A DNA stretch of 64,000 nucleotides from Mesorhizobium qingshengii (GCF_900103325.1 NZ_FMXM01000012.1:62001-126000), one strand, 5' to 3'. Positions 16,115 through 25,016 are shown, counted from the first letter of the stretch. Notes: a model not told the origin generated them from the sequence alone. Numbers and translations: made by a program.

Positions 16115-16387
16115 TTAGTGCAGGCTGCGCCTGGCGCCCAATTTGTCGCCTTCGGCCACCTCGGTGGTGTTCAACTTTCTTTCGGCGTCGCGAGCCATGT
16201 CGGCTGGCGTCGGCGCGCCGCCGGCGATCATGGCATAGACGAGCACGAAGTAACCCGCCTGAATGACGACGGCGCAAATGATGACGCGCACCAGTATCGT
16301 GCCTGTCGAAGCACCGCCCAACCAGGACCAGCCAACGACGATCGCCAGAGCGAAGATCATCCCAAGGATGAATTTTGGAAGTGCCAT
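16115..16387 (-). CDS. exoX: ExoX/SyrA-type exopolysaccharide production repressor
   Basis: 90 residues starting MALPKFILGMIFALAIVVGW. Two membrane helices (FILGMIFALAIVVGWSWL and ILVRVIICAVVIQAGYFVLV) flank a short loop, followed by a charged cytoplasmic tail with DMARDAERKL. The ICAVVIQAGYF segment is the hallmark of the rhizobial ExoX/SyrA family. In Sinorhizobium and Rhizobium ExoX lowers exopolysaccharide output after transcription, through the ExoY step. It is divergently placed to exoY with 602 bp between, the classic exoX-exoY arrangement. Confidence 0.8.
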   Translation of the reverse strand: MALPKFILGMIFALAIVVGWSWLGGASTGTILVRVIICAVVIQAGYFVLVYAMIAGGAPTPADMARDAERKLNTTEVAEGDKLGARRSLH

Positions 16388-16989
16388 ACCCAACAGCCCA
16401 TAAACCGGCTCGGGTTATATCCAACGATTGCCCTACCCGAGCGCCGTCCCTTGTCATGCGGGCTTGTCAAGTCGCCCGCTCTCGGCCGGTTGCTTCCGGC
16501 CTTTCCAACCTGTCGGTACTCTGACAGGTATAATTTGCAATTCTATTAAGGCGAGCAATAGGCGGCAAGGGCAACTGGACATATTTTTGATTGGAGCTTT
16601 TGTGATCGACTCACTCATGGTGCAATGCACACGGAGGGATTTTGCCCGATCTCCTGCGGTCATCAACTTTCAGTAGAAATACGATATTAACTAGTATTTT
16701 ATGTTATTTCTCCATAGTATCAGGTAGCTCTAAAGCACTGGCATGTTCCACGCTCCGGCAGATAGGGCGCCCCGCCTAAGAACCGCCTCAAAATTGCCCC
16801 TATTTTTTCGCCTATGCCCATTTATTGTCACAAATGTGCTAAGTATCCCGAAATTTGTGCATGGCGAGCTTATTATTTAGTCAATTCATGACGCGACTAT
16901 TTCAGTAGGCCGGGAAATTGTGTGTTGCGCTGCAACATTTTTTTGGTATCGTGTGGTGAACCATTCGTTCAACGCATGGAGTTTACCGC
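16388..16989. other. exoX-exoY divergent regulatory region
   Basis: 602 bp with no gene and many A/T tracts. It must hold promoters for exoX and exoY. The only clear structured element is the inverted repeat TGTTGC-GCT-GCAACA at 16923-16937. In other rhizobia the same interval binds MucR-type zinc-finger regulators at AT-rich sites; that is known from relatives and not shown by this sequence. Confidence 0.5.
16923..16937. promoter_or_regulatory. Inverted repeat TGTTGC-GCT-GCAACA upstream of exoY
   Basis: Perfect 6-bp arms around GCT, 53 nt before the exoY start. Similar sites precede the GH16 gene (6765-6776), the coiled-coil gene (7338-7352) and, more loosely, the lasso precursor (10146-10158). 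Position fits an operator near the promoter. Confidence 0.45.
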
Positions 16990-17667
16990 ATGAGGGACGT
17001 TGCCAAGTCGGCCACCGCGAGCTTTTCGCAGGCCGACATCGAATTTCCACCGCCGATCGGCGGCCTGCTCAAGCGCGGCTTCGATATCACCGGTTCACTG
17101 ATCGGCCTGATCGCTCTCAGCCCGCTGTTTGTCATGATCGCGTTGCTGGTCAAGTTTTCCGACGGCGGGTCGATTTTCTATGGCCACAGGCGAATCGGAC
17201 GCGGCGGACGGGTTTTCCCGTGCCTGAAGTTCCGCACCATGGTTCCGGACGGCGACAAGGTGCTGGCAGCCTATCTCGCCACCAACCCGGACGCCAACGC
17301 GGAATGGATAGCGACGCGCAAGCTGAAGAACGACCCCCGCGTCACCCGTGTCGGAGCGGTGCTGAGGAAACTCAGCCTCGACGAGCTGCCGCAGATCATC
17401 AACATCTTGCAGGGCGACATGAGCCTTGTCGGACCTCGGCCGGTCGTGCGCGACGAACTGGAGATCTACGGCACTTCCGCCGTGTATTACCTGAAATCCC
17501 GCCCCGGCCTGACTGGCTTGTGGCAGGTCAGCGGCCGCAACGACGTTTCCTATGACAGCCGCGTTGCGTTCGACCGCCATTATGTCGAAAACTGGTCGCT
17601 GTTCGAGGACGTTCGCATCATCATCAAGACCGTTCCTGCCGTCTGGATGTCGCGCGGCTCCTACTGA
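16990..17667 (+). CDS. exoY: ExoY-type undecaprenyl-phosphate sugar phosphotransferase
   Basis: 225 residues with one N-terminal membrane helix (ITGSLIGLIALSPLFVMIAL) preceded by KRGFD. The catalytic region shows LKFRTMV, LRKLSLDELPQIINIL, GDMSLVGPRPV, and the closing RPGLTGLWQVSGR. This polyprenyl-phosphate hexose-1-phosphate transferase family starts repeat-unit assembly by moving galactose-1-phosphate (in ExoY) to undecaprenyl phosphate at the inner membrane. Length equals S. meliloti ExoY. The order exoX-exoY-exoF is the conserved rhizobial arrangement. Confidence 0.93.
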   Translation: MRDVAKSATASFSQADIEFPPPIGGLLKRGFDITGSLIGLIALSPLFVMIALLVKFSDGGSIFYGHRRIGRGGRVFPCLKFRTMVPDGDKVLAAYLATNPDANAEWIATRKLKNDPRVTRVGAVLRKLSLDELPQIINILQGDMSLVGPRPVVRDELEIYGTSAVYYLKSRPGLTGLWQVSGRNDVSYDSRVAFDRHYVENWSLFEDVRIIIKTVPAVWMSRGSY

Positions 17668-17748
17668 CCGGCATCGAACAACCATTCGGCAGCAAGCACA
17701 TCGGGCGATGGGGCCAAAGCGGATCGGAACGTTCAGTTGAAAACAGAT

Positions 17749-19014
17749 ATGTTCGAAGCCTCTCGCAGCGGCCCGTTTTCCGGCCGCCTGCGGCGGGCGC
17801 GATTGCTGGCCACATGCCTTGTCGTGTCGCTCGTCGTCCCCCACATCGCCGTCGCCGGCGACTATCGCCTCGGATCGCAGGACAAGCTCATCATCCGCGT
17901 CGCGGAATGGCAGACCGTCGAAGGCACGTTCCGCGACTGGTCGGCGGTGAATGGCGAATACACGGTCGGTCCATCCGGCACGCTGTCGGTACCTTTCGTC
18001 GGCGAATTGCCGGCCTCCGGCAAGACCACGTCCGAAATCGCGACTGCGATCGGCGAGGCGCTGCAGCACAAGCTCGCTCTGTCGGACAGGCCTGAAGCCT
18101 CGGTCGAAATGGCGCAGTTCCGGCCATTCTACATTTCCGGCGAGGTGCAGAACCCCGGCCAATTTCCTTATGTGCCCGACCTGACGGTGCTGAAGGCCAT
18201 CAGCGTCGCCGGCGGCATCAGGCGAAACGCCGATTTTGGTCCCCAACTCGGCAAGGACCTGGTCACCGCCAAGGGCAACTTCGATATCTCCGACGACCAG
18301 CGCGTTCGACTGATCGTGAAGCGCGCCCGCATCGACGCCGACATGGCGGGCAAGACGAGCTTCGAGGTGCCGAAGGAGGTCGAGGGCGATCCGCGGTTGC
18401 CGGCCATCGTCGCCGACGAGATGACGATCCTGACGTCCGACCAAAAGGCGCTGAAGCTGAAGCTCGAGGCGCTCGACGATCTGAAAGGGGTTTTGCAGTC
18501 CGAAATCGAATCGCTGCAGAAGAAGATCGTCAACCAGCAGCAGCAAGTCGACCTGGCGCAGCAGCAGCTGGCCAGCATCGGCCCTCTGGCTCAGAAAGGC
18601 CTGATCGCCAACGCCCGACTGCTGGATTCGCGGCAGTCCGTCGCCGACCTGCAGGGCAAGATCCTGGACTACGAAACCGCCATCCTCACCGCCAAGCAGG
18701 CGATCAGCAAGGCGGCGCAGGACGCCATCGATGCCCAGAACACCCTGAGTTCAAGTCTCGCCACCGACCGGCAGCAGACCGAAGCCGACCTGAACGAGGC
18801 CGCGCTGAAGGTGAATATGCAGAAAGGCCTGATGGCCCAGGCCAGCGATCCCGCAACGAGAGTTGCCAGCGACAGCGACCAGCAATCCAGCCTGATCTAC
18901 ACACTGGTGCGGGTCGTCGACGGCAAGACCAGCGAAATCGCCGCGAAGGAAGATACGCCGGTGCTGCCTGGCGACGTGATCAAGGTCAAGCTGGCGCCGC
19001 TGGCCAGCCAGTAG
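17749..19014 (+). CDS. exoF: ExoF-type polysaccharide export/biosynthesis protein
   Basis: 421 residues from the ATG at 17749. Signal peptide: basic GRLRRARLLATC, hydrophobic LVVSLVVPHIAVAG. Then the polysaccharide-export domain (DYRLGSQDKLIIRV, YTVGPSGTLSVPFVGELPASG), and a SLBB-like part (FYISGEVQNPGQFPYVPDLT). Residues about 220-340 are a long coiled coil rich in Gln and Leu. ExoF is a periplasmic protein needed for early succinoglycan steps and export. It follows exoY by 81 nt, same strand. Confidence 0.9.
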   Translation: MFEASRSGPFSGRLRRARLLATCLVVSLVVPHIAVAGDYRLGSQDKLIIRVAEWQTVEGTFRDWSAVNGEYTVGPSGTLSVPFVGELPASGKTTSEIATAIGEALQHKLALSDRPEASVEMAQFRPFYISGEVQNPGQFPYVPDLTVLKAISVAGGIRRNADFGPQLGKDLVTAKGNFDISDDQRVRLIVKRARIDADMAGKTSFEVPKEVEGDPRLPAIVADEMTILTSDQKALKLKLEALDDLKGVLQSEIESLQKKIVNQQQQVDLAQQQLASIGPLAQKGLIANARLLDSRQSVADLQGKILDYETAILTAKQAISKAAQDAIDAQNTLSSSLATDRQQTEADLNEAALKVNMQKGLMAQASDPATRVASDSDQQSSLIYTLVRVVDGKTSEIAAKEDTPVLPGDVIKVKLAPLASQ

Positions 19015-19206
19015 ACATTTGGACGATCGCCGAGGGCTCGCATTCAAGGAGTCGTCATGCGAGGCGGTCACTGTAGTCAAGGATATATGCTCCCTTGACG
19101 ATGGGACGGGAATCGCGCGGCGGCGGGCCTCACGGCATCGAGTCGACTCTTCCAAATAAGGAAGCTTGGTCTGGCAAATTAAATATCTAACAATGGATAT
19201 GTTCTG

Positions 19207-19764
19207 ATGAACATCTATCGCGTTAGGCGATATATAAAAGGTAAATTTATTACGCTTCTTTGGAAGACGAGAGGGATAAAAATCTTTGACCGAGTATCCA
19301 TTCTTGGTACCTCTCCTCATATTTCAGGAAAAGGCGAAATCAATTTCGGCTCCCTCGTTTCATTCCGAGGCTTTGGCTCGCGCTGCTGGTTTCATGTGCT
19401 TAGCAATGCAAAGCTGTCAATTGGCTCCAAATCGTTCATAAACAGCGGGGTCATGATCGACGTATCCGTCGCAGTCAGCATCGGAAGAAACTGTCTGATT
19501 GGTGACTGCGTCGTAATCCAGGATTCAAATTATCACGAGATCGAGCAAGGCGCCGGCGTTAAGTCAATGCCTGTCCTGATCGGCGATAACGTCTGGATTG
19601 GTCGAAATTCAATAATCCTGCCTGGGGTCGAAATCGGTGACCATAGCGTAATTGGAGCCGGGTCTGTCGTGACCAAAAGCATTCCCCCGCGAAGTCTGGC
19701 GGCAGGAAATCCTGCCCGCATAATTCGCGAGATTGCAGCGTCCCAAGATTACATTCGATCCTGA
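19207..19764 (+). CDS. Hexapeptide-repeat acyltransferase
   Basis: 185 residues of left-handed beta-helix: repeated I-G-x-N/x-x hexads such as IGRNCLIGDCVVI, IGDNVWIGRNSIILPG, IGDHSVIGAG, closing with the PPRSLAAGNPARIIREI seen in WcaF/CysE-type transferases. His in DSNYHEIEQG is the likely catalytic base. It probably acetylates a sugar of the exopolysaccharide. The 5' end is strikingly AT-rich, with ATA, AAA and TTT codons (RRYIKGKFITLLWKTRGIK) unlike its neighbours, which suggests acquisition from a lower-GC source. Confidence 0.82.
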   Translation: MNIYRVRRYIKGKFITLLWKTRGIKIFDRVSILGTSPHISGKGEINFGSLVSFRGFGSRCWFHVLSNAKLSIGSKSFINSGVMIDVSVAVSIGRNCLIGDCVVIQDSNYHEIEQGAGVKSMPVLIGDNVWIGRNSIILPGVEIGDHSVIGAGSVVTKSIPPRSLAAGNPARIIREIAASQDYIRS

Positions 19765-19777
19765 CAGGGAGTTCGGT

Positions 19778-19824
19778 GGATCGGTTCGAGGCAAGTTTCG
19801 TCTTGCCTGAGGCCTGTCCGATCC
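19778..19824. terminator. Nested hairpin between convergent acyltransferase and exoQ
   Basis: Outer arms GGATCGG (19778-19784) and CCGATCC (19818-19824) enclose an inner stem GGCAAG (19790-19795) and CTTGCC (19802-19807) with loop TTTCGT. It lies between two gene ends and could stop transcription both ways, though no T-run is present. Confidence 0.5.
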
Positions 19825-19843
19825 CAACAGGGAGGGGATGGGA

Positions 19844-21148
19844 CTATTTGCTCGTTTGAGCATGGCCATTTGCGAAAGCTGGATTCCACTTTTCGGGATC
19901 CTGCTCTAGGCCCTTGACCGCAGCCCGTCGCGGACTGGTCACAGGCACTTTCGCCAGCTTGAAAAAGCTGTAGTACAATAGAAAAGAGCCTGTCACGTAG
20001 GGGTTGAGAATGTCGACCTCGACGAAGGAGCGGATGAGCAGAAGCACCATCACACCGATGAGAATCACCGGCCCCGCTTGCCACGTCCTGAAGATCACCG
20101 CCGAGACGTGGCCGTAGAGCGTGCGCAGCATGATCAGCGCAATCATCGTCACCCCGACGGCGCCTAGCTCGACAAGCGCCTCGATATAGGTGTTGTGGAA
20201 ATGGAAACCGGTGCGGCTCGTAATGTAGAATTCATTCCATAGCCGCTCGGCTTCGGCGAAGCCTTGCACCCAATAGGCGGCATAGCCGACGCCGAGAATC
20301 GGCGATTTCTGTGCGGCGTTCCAACCCTGCTCCCACAGATAGGTCCGCCCCGTGAGCGTGGAATCCTTGCCGAATATGTTGAGGACGAAATCCAGCAGCC
20401 CCATGTTCATGGCTGCGAAGGCCGACACTACGAGCAGGCCCGCCCCCACCAGAAATACTACCCTGCGGTAGCGGCGTGAGAGCAACTTGCTCATGGCAAG
20501 CAGAACCACCAGAGCCAAAACGGCCGGAATCGAGGCCACAGAGGTGGCGGAATGCGAAACGGCCAGCATATAGGCCGACAAGAGCAAGACAGGTACCATC
20601 GCGATGAAGCTCATCCGGCTACGGCGCAGAAAAGCGAGGAACACAACGCAGAAATAGATGCCGAGCGAGGCGACAAAGCCGATCTGGTTCTTGGAGGCAA
20701 ACGCGCCGACGAAGTTGTAGGTGCCGTCGAGGACGTCCTCGGAATAGGCCCCGACCTTGAGCGAATAGAGCAGGACGACGAATATGCCGATCAAGGCGCC
20801 GATCGTCAGCGTACGTACGCTGACGGTTCGCGCCGCGATGTAGGCGCAGGCGATATGGGAAAAGTACTGGACGGCCGTCCGTGCGGTGATGCCGGGAGCC
20901 GCCGACCAGAAGACCGAGAAGCAGACATAGGCCGCAAACAGCAGGGGCAACCAAGCGCTGGACAGCTGCCGCAGGAACCGCCGGTAATCGACCAGGATGA
21001 GCGGAAGCCAGACCGCGTAATAGGCCAGGATCATTACCTGGCCGAAAATGACGGAGTAGGAAAACGCCCAGATCGAGACGGCCACGGCGAAACTGCCATA
21101 GACCGAATTCTTTTCGGGGTCGACCAGCAGGGACTTTGGAATCTTCAT
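19844..21148 (-). CDS. exoQ: ExoQ-like exopolysaccharide polymerase / O-antigen ligase family
   Basis: 434 residues from the ATG at 21148, about 10 to 12 hydrophobic segments. The large periplasmic loop contains LTGRTYLWEQGWNAAQKSPI and GVGYAAYW, followed by HFHNTYIEALVELG, the Wzy_C landmark of Wzy/WaaL proteins. In succinoglycan-type systems ExoQ polymerises the repeat unit to high molecular weight at the outer face of the inner membrane. The C-terminus is basic and cytoplasmic. Preceded by a gene-poor 205 bp. Confidence 0.85.
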   Translation of the reverse strand: MKIPKSLLVDPEKNSVYGSFAVAVSIWAFSYSVIFGQVMILAYYAVWLPLILVDYRRFLRQLSSAWLPLLFAAYVCFSVFWSAAPGITARTAVQYFSHIACAYIAARTVSVRTLTIGALIGIFVVLLYSLKVGAYSEDVLDGTYNFVGAFASKNQIGFVASLGIYFCVVFLAFLRRSRMSFIAMVPVLLLSAYMLAVSHSATSVASIPAVLALVVLLAMSKLLSRRYRRVVFLVGAGLLVVSAFAAMNMGLLDFVLNIFGKDSTLTGRTYLWEQGWNAAQKSPILGVGYAAYWVQGFAEAERLWNEFYITSRTGFHFHNTYIEALVELGAVGVTMIALIMLRTLYGHVSAVIFRTWQAGPVILIGVMVLLLIRSFVEVDILNPYVTGSFLLYYSFFKLAKVPVTSPRRAAVKGLEQDPEKWNPAFANGHAQTSK

Positions 21149-21353
21149 CTCAGAGTCCCGCCGACGCGATCCGAGCCCGGCGCGCCATAAGCCAGCCGGC
21201 ATATTCGCGAACAGGGGCGTGCAATAAACGGCGTCTCCATTGTGCAGTGCAATATAAACTATCGCGTCCGGCGCTCAATGGCAAATCCGGTCACCTTGTC
21301 TTACAGCCAAGGGGACGCCGAGAGGTCAATTGGTTGCCCGTCGTCCAAGAACA

Positions 21354-22181
21354 CTACCACAGGGCTCCGCCGGTGATCTGGATGTTTTCCATGGTGATGC
21401 CCTTGGCCAGATCGGAGCAGAGGAAGACCGCCAGCGCCGCGATCTCCCGCGGCTGCAGCATGCGCTGCTGCGGGTTACCCCTGGCGATCTCGGCCATCGC
21501 TTCCTCTGGCGTGCGCCCCTTTCCTTCGCGCTCGACGACCTGCGCCACATTGCGACGCATCAGTTCGGTCTCGACCCAGGTCGGGCTGATCATGACGCAG
21601 GTGACGCCGTGAGCGGCGCCTTCCAGCGCCACGCAACGAGTGAGGCCGAGAAGGCCGGCCTTTGAGGCACAATAGGCCGGGTTGTCCTTCCAGCCGACGG
21701 AAGCCGCCGTTGAACCGATGTTAACGATGCGTCCCCAGCCGCGCCCGATCATGCCCGGCAACACGGCGCGGGTGACGCGGAAGGCGCCGGTGAGATTGGT
21801 GTCGACGATCTTCTCCCACAGCGCGTCGGAATGACCACAGACCGGCTGCTCGGCGGTGGTGCCGGCGGCGTTGACCAGAATGTCGGCAGGTCCGATGGCC
21901 GCTTCTGCGTCCGCCGCGAACCGATTGGTGACCTCGCTGTCGCGCACGTCGAGATGCCCGGCGTGAACCTTGGTTCCGTGCGCTGCGAGAGCCGCGCGCA
22001 CGCGCCCGATCTCGTCCGCGCCGGGATAATAGCCGGCATCGGATCTGTCGGCGCCGGCGGGCGCGATGTAGGAGCCGACGGCGACATTGGCGCCGGCCTC
22101 GGCCAATGCCGTGGCAATGGCAAGGCCCATGCCCGAAAACCCGCCCGTGACGATGGCGCTGCGGCCGGAAAGGTTCTTCAT
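21354..22181 (-). CDS. SDR-family oxidoreductase at the end of the acetone carboxylase operon
   Basis: 275 residues with the classical SDR landmarks: cofactor loop TGGFSGMG at the N-terminus, NAAG near the middle, and the Ser-Tyr-Lys triad in GSTAASVGWKDNPAYCASK. It ends ITGGALW, as many SDRs do. It runs in the same direction as acxABC and may be co-transcribed. A 3-hydroxybutyrate-dehydrogenase-like or alcohol dehydrogenase role linked to acetone metabolism is possible, but the substrate cannot be read from sequence. Confidence 0.85.
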   Translation of the reverse strand: MKNLSGRSAIVTGGFSGMGLAIATALAEAGANVAVGSYIAPAGADRSDAGYYPGADEIGRVRAALAAHGTKVHAGHLDVRDSEVTNRFAADAEAAIGPADILVNAAGTTAEQPVCGHSDALWEKIVDTNLTGAFRVTRAVLPGMIGRGWGRIVNIGSTAASVGWKDNPAYCASKAGLLGLTRCVALEGAAHGVTCVMISPTWVETELMRRNVAQVVEREGKGRTPEEAMAEIARGNPQQRMLQPREIAALAVFLCSDLAKGITMENIQITGGALW

Positions 22182-22238
22182 CAGGTGTGGTCTCCGGACA
22201 GTTCGGGGCGAGCAAGCCGGCCCAAGAGGATTTGAGAT

Positions 22239-22316
22239 TCACACGGCAAGATAACCTCCATCCACGACCATCCCGGCCCCGGTGACGAGCGCAACCTTGC
22301 CTGCTGCGTGATTCAC
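22239..22316 (-). pseudogene. Remnant of an SDR gene, internally deleted
   Basis: Reading from GTG at 22316 the frame gives VNHAAGKVALVTGAG and then MVVDGGYLAV and a stop. GKVALVTGAG is the N-terminal cofactor-loop strand of an SDR, and TGAGMVVDGGYLAV is a typical SDR C-terminus. The two ends are joined at the shared VTGAG. This is what an internal deletion between two similar short sequences would leave. It sits between acxC and the intact SDR gene. A shorter explanation, chance, is unlikely given both matches in frame. Confidence 0.6.
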
Positions 22317-22329
22317 AATATCAGTTTCC

Positions 22330-22815
22330 TCAAAGTGGTTTGCCCAGCCATTCGCGATAAAAGCCTTCGAGGTCGGGTTCGAAATCATGGACGATCGGAT
22401 AGCCTGGTGCCGCCGCCTCGACCTCGTGCAGCGTGCCGCACTGCGGGCAGATGAACTCGCGGATCTCCATCCATTGCGGATCGGGGAGATCGCTGTTGGG
22501 GTAGATCTCGCGCAGCGCTTCCTCGGTGTTGCGCACGTTGATCGCGGCGTTCAGCTTCCAGTTCCTGCGATAATCGCCGAAGGAATGGCCGCACTCGCAG
22601 CGGGTGATCCGCTCATCGCCGCTCTGGCAGATGAACAGGTGATCGCTCACCGGCAGCAGGATCGGATCCTTCCAGGCGACGCGATCCTGATAGACGGCGA
22701 CTATCTTGAAGAAACGATCATCGTCCTTGTAGGCGCTCATGATGCGCCGCGTCTGCAGCCAGGGCAGCTTACCGGCGGCCAGATCGCGGATGACTTCCTT
22801 GCTGTACGAGGTCAT
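22330..22815 (-). CDS. acxC: Acetone carboxylase gamma subunit
   Basis: 161 residues. The N-terminal segment VIRDLAAGKLPW and a middle zinc-ribbon-like part CECGHSFGDYRRNWKL and FICPQCGTLHEVEAAAPG place it in the acetone carboxylase gamma family. The subunit is required for the Mn-containing hexamer that carboxylates acetone to acetoacetate using ATP. Its start overlaps the end of acxB by 4 nt (ATGA). Length equals known AcxC. Confidence 0.92.
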   Translation of the reverse strand: MTSYSKEVIRDLAAGKLPWLQTRRIMSAYKDDDRFFKIVAVYQDRVAWKDPILLPVSDHLFICQSGDERITRCECGHSFGDYRRNWKLNAAINVRNTEEALREIYPNSDLPDPQWMEIREFICPQCGTLHEVEAAAPGYPIVHDFEPDLEGFYREWLGKPL

Positions 22816-25016
22816 GACTTTGCTCCCGGCGTGAAGATCGATCTGGCATCGACGTTCCAGAAATCGCTGAAATCCCTGGTGAAGCGCGACGACAGCTTGA
22901 TGGCGCTGGCATACATTTTCTTCACCTCGGGCGCGAAGTCGGCCTTTTCGACGCGGCCGCGCTCCCTGGCGATCCAGTCCGAAACCGGGATCGCCCTGGC
23001 CAGACGTTGCTTGCGCATCTCAGCCCGGCGTTTGACGGTCGCGTCGATATCGGCGACCGGATACCCATCGGCGTCGTCCTTCAGCACAATGCCGAAAACC
23101 TGGTCCGCCGCTTCGCGGGTGAGAAAACCGTTCTCGACATCCCAGGCCGTCTTGATCGGGTCGCGCTCCAGCACGTCGCCGTAGCCTCCGCCGCCATTGT
23201 AGGAATGGCTGAAGATATCGCCGGACTTGTGCGGCGACGTGATGTAGGGGCCTTCGACCACGACATGGTCACCGCCGATGTTCTTCTCGTAATCCGAGAC
23301 ATGCGGGTCGATGCCGGGCGCATGCGCCAGCGGTTCACCTTTTGCCGCCAGCTCGTGGATGTTGGAATTGCGCACCGCGCGGTGCTTCTGGCAGGTCGGC
23401 GCCGGATAGCCGCCGCACATGCCGCCATTGTCGAACACCCTGGAAGAGTGCTCCGAGGTGTGCAACCTGAGATGCGAGGTCTTGTTGATCAGCCAGGTCG
23501 AGACGAAGGAACAGCCGCCGCGATATTTGCCGGCGCCGCCCGAGTTGGGCACGATTGAGCGGCCGATATAGACCATCGGCATCGACTGTTCCCAGACCTC
23601 GATGTTGCCCATGTCGGATTCCGGGTTCCAGCCGACATAGGCGGTGTCGAGCCCGTCCTTGATAGCGAGCGCGCCGGAGCCGGCGGCGGCGCATTCGAAA
23701 TGCGCCATGCCGAACGGCGTGCCGTACTGGCTTTCGCCGCCCATCTCGATCATCGGGCTGTTGACCTGGCCGACAAAGGCTTCCTCGACGAAGCCGCGGG
23801 CGATGAAGCCGCGCGACAGGAGCCGCTGGAAGACGCCGTAGGCCGGCAGCAGCAGAGCCCATGAAGTGGCGGTCGCCACCATCTCGTTGTCGGGGTTGGT
23901 CCAGGTGCCGTGCGGCAATTTCAGCTCGGTCGCCATCCAGGCGCCGTCATTGACCAGGCCTTCGAAATTCATGTGCTGGGTCAAGGTGACGAACATGCCG
24001 CCATCCATGCCGGCCGGCGTGCAGTTCATCGAATGATAGCCCCAGGGCTGCGTGCCCTCGAAGTCCATGGTGATCTTGCCGTCGGTGGTGATCTCCATCT
24101 CGATCGGAATGTTGTAGAGCCAGTCCGGATCGCCAAGCAGCTGAAAGCCGGGTTTTCCCGCCGTGACGTGGCCGTAAAAGGTGTGGCCGCGGTAGATGCC
24201 GGGCACGGTGAGCTGGCGGGTGCGGGCGAGCTGGGCGCGGCGGCCTTCCTCGATGAACTCCTTCGACACCTTCACCCAGTAGTCGAGGCCGATCTCCGAG
24301 ATCAGCTGCTTGACGCTTTCACGCATGTCGATGCAGGAGGCGACCTTGGCCTTCTCGTCGAGCACCCAGTAGATCGGCATGCGCAGATTGCGCTCGCAGC
24401 GGATGACATAGTCGCGGCGGATCTCGTCATTCTCGCCGATCTTCTCGGCGCAGACGAACAGGCCTTCGGTGAAGCGTTCCTGCGCCAGGCAGACGTCGCC
24501 ACCCGGCGTGATGCCGCCGGCTTCCAGCTCGTGGCAGACCGCACCCGCCCAACCGACCAGCGTGCCTTCATGGAAGATCGGCACCACGTCCATCACATCG
24601 GGCACCTGCACGGTGCCGATGAAGGCGTCATTGTTGGCGAAGATGTCGCCTTCGCGGATGCGCGGGTTTTCCTCGTAGTTGTTCTTGATCATCCACTTGA
24701 TGAAGCGGCTCATCGTATGGACGTGCACCATGATGCCGTTGGAGAGCGCGATGGCGTCGCCTTCCGGCGTGTAGATGGCGACCACCATCTCGCCGACCTC
24801 GCGCACGCCGGGCGAGGCCGAGATGCGGCGCGCCATTTCGCGTGCCGAGACGCAGTAGGCGCGCAGCTTGGTGTGCAGCGTCTCGAATTTCAGCGGATCC
24901 TGGTTGCGCAGCGTGAGTTCCGTGATGCCGTCATAGCAGCCGGTCTCTTCCATCAGCCGCTCGGAATCGAGCAACCGTTCGCGAAGACGCAGGGCCGAAG
25001 CAGGTTTGTCCAACAT
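22812..25016 (-). CDS. acxB: Acetone carboxylase alpha subunit (hydantoinase B/oxoprolinase family)
   Basis: 734 residues from the ATG at 25016, MLDKPASALRLRERLLDSER. The hydantoinase B family runs over most of the length: GDAIALSNGIMVHVHTMS, EGDIFANNDAFIGTVQVPD, VCHELEAGGITPGGD, and the C-terminal SHSYNGGGGYGDVLERDP. The subunit carries the metal site where enolised acetone meets CO2. It starts 13 nt after acxA ends and overlaps acxC. A longer reading from 25076 would run into acxA and is rejected. Confidence 0.92.
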   Translation of the reverse strand: MLDKPASALRLRERLLDSERLMEETGCYDGITELTLRNQDPLKFETLHTKLRAYCVSAREMARRISASPGVREVGEMVVAIYTPEGDAIALSNGIMVHVHTMSRFIKWMIKNNYEENPRIREGDIFANNDAFIGTVQVPDVMDVVPIFHEGTLVGWAGAVCHELEAGGITPGGDVCLAQERFTEGLFVCAEKIGENDEIRRDYVIRCERNLRMPIYWVLDEKAKVASCIDMRESVKQLISEIGLDYWVKVSKEFIEEGRRAQLARTRQLTVPGIYRGHTFYGHVTAGKPGFQLLGDPDWLYNIPIEMEITTDGKITMDFEGTQPWGYHSMNCTPAGMDGGMFVTLTQHMNFEGLVNDGAWMATELKLPHGTWTNPDNEMVATATSWALLLPAYGVFQRLLSRGFIARGFVEEAFVGQVNSPMIEMGGESQYGTPFGMAHFECAAAGSGALAIKDGLDTAYVGWNPESDMGNIEVWEQSMPMVYIGRSIVPNSGGAGKYRGGCSFVSTWLINKTSHLRLHTSEHSSRVFDNGGMCGGYPAPTCQKHRAVRNSNIHELAAKGEPLAHAPGIDPHVSDYEKNIGGDHVVVEGPYITSPHKSGDIFSHSYNGGGGYGDVLERDPIKTAWDVENGFLTREAADQVFGIVLKDDADGYPVADIDATVKRRAEMRKQRLARAIPVSDWIARERGRVEKADFAPEVKKMYASAIKLSSRFTRDFSDFWNVDARSIFTPGAKS

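Noticed and set aside
17095..18546. 483-codon minus-strand open frame across exoY and exoF
   Set aside because: It covers two well-supported plus-strand genes and its translation is low in recognisable motifs, Arg/Asp/Gln rich and typical of antisense shadow.
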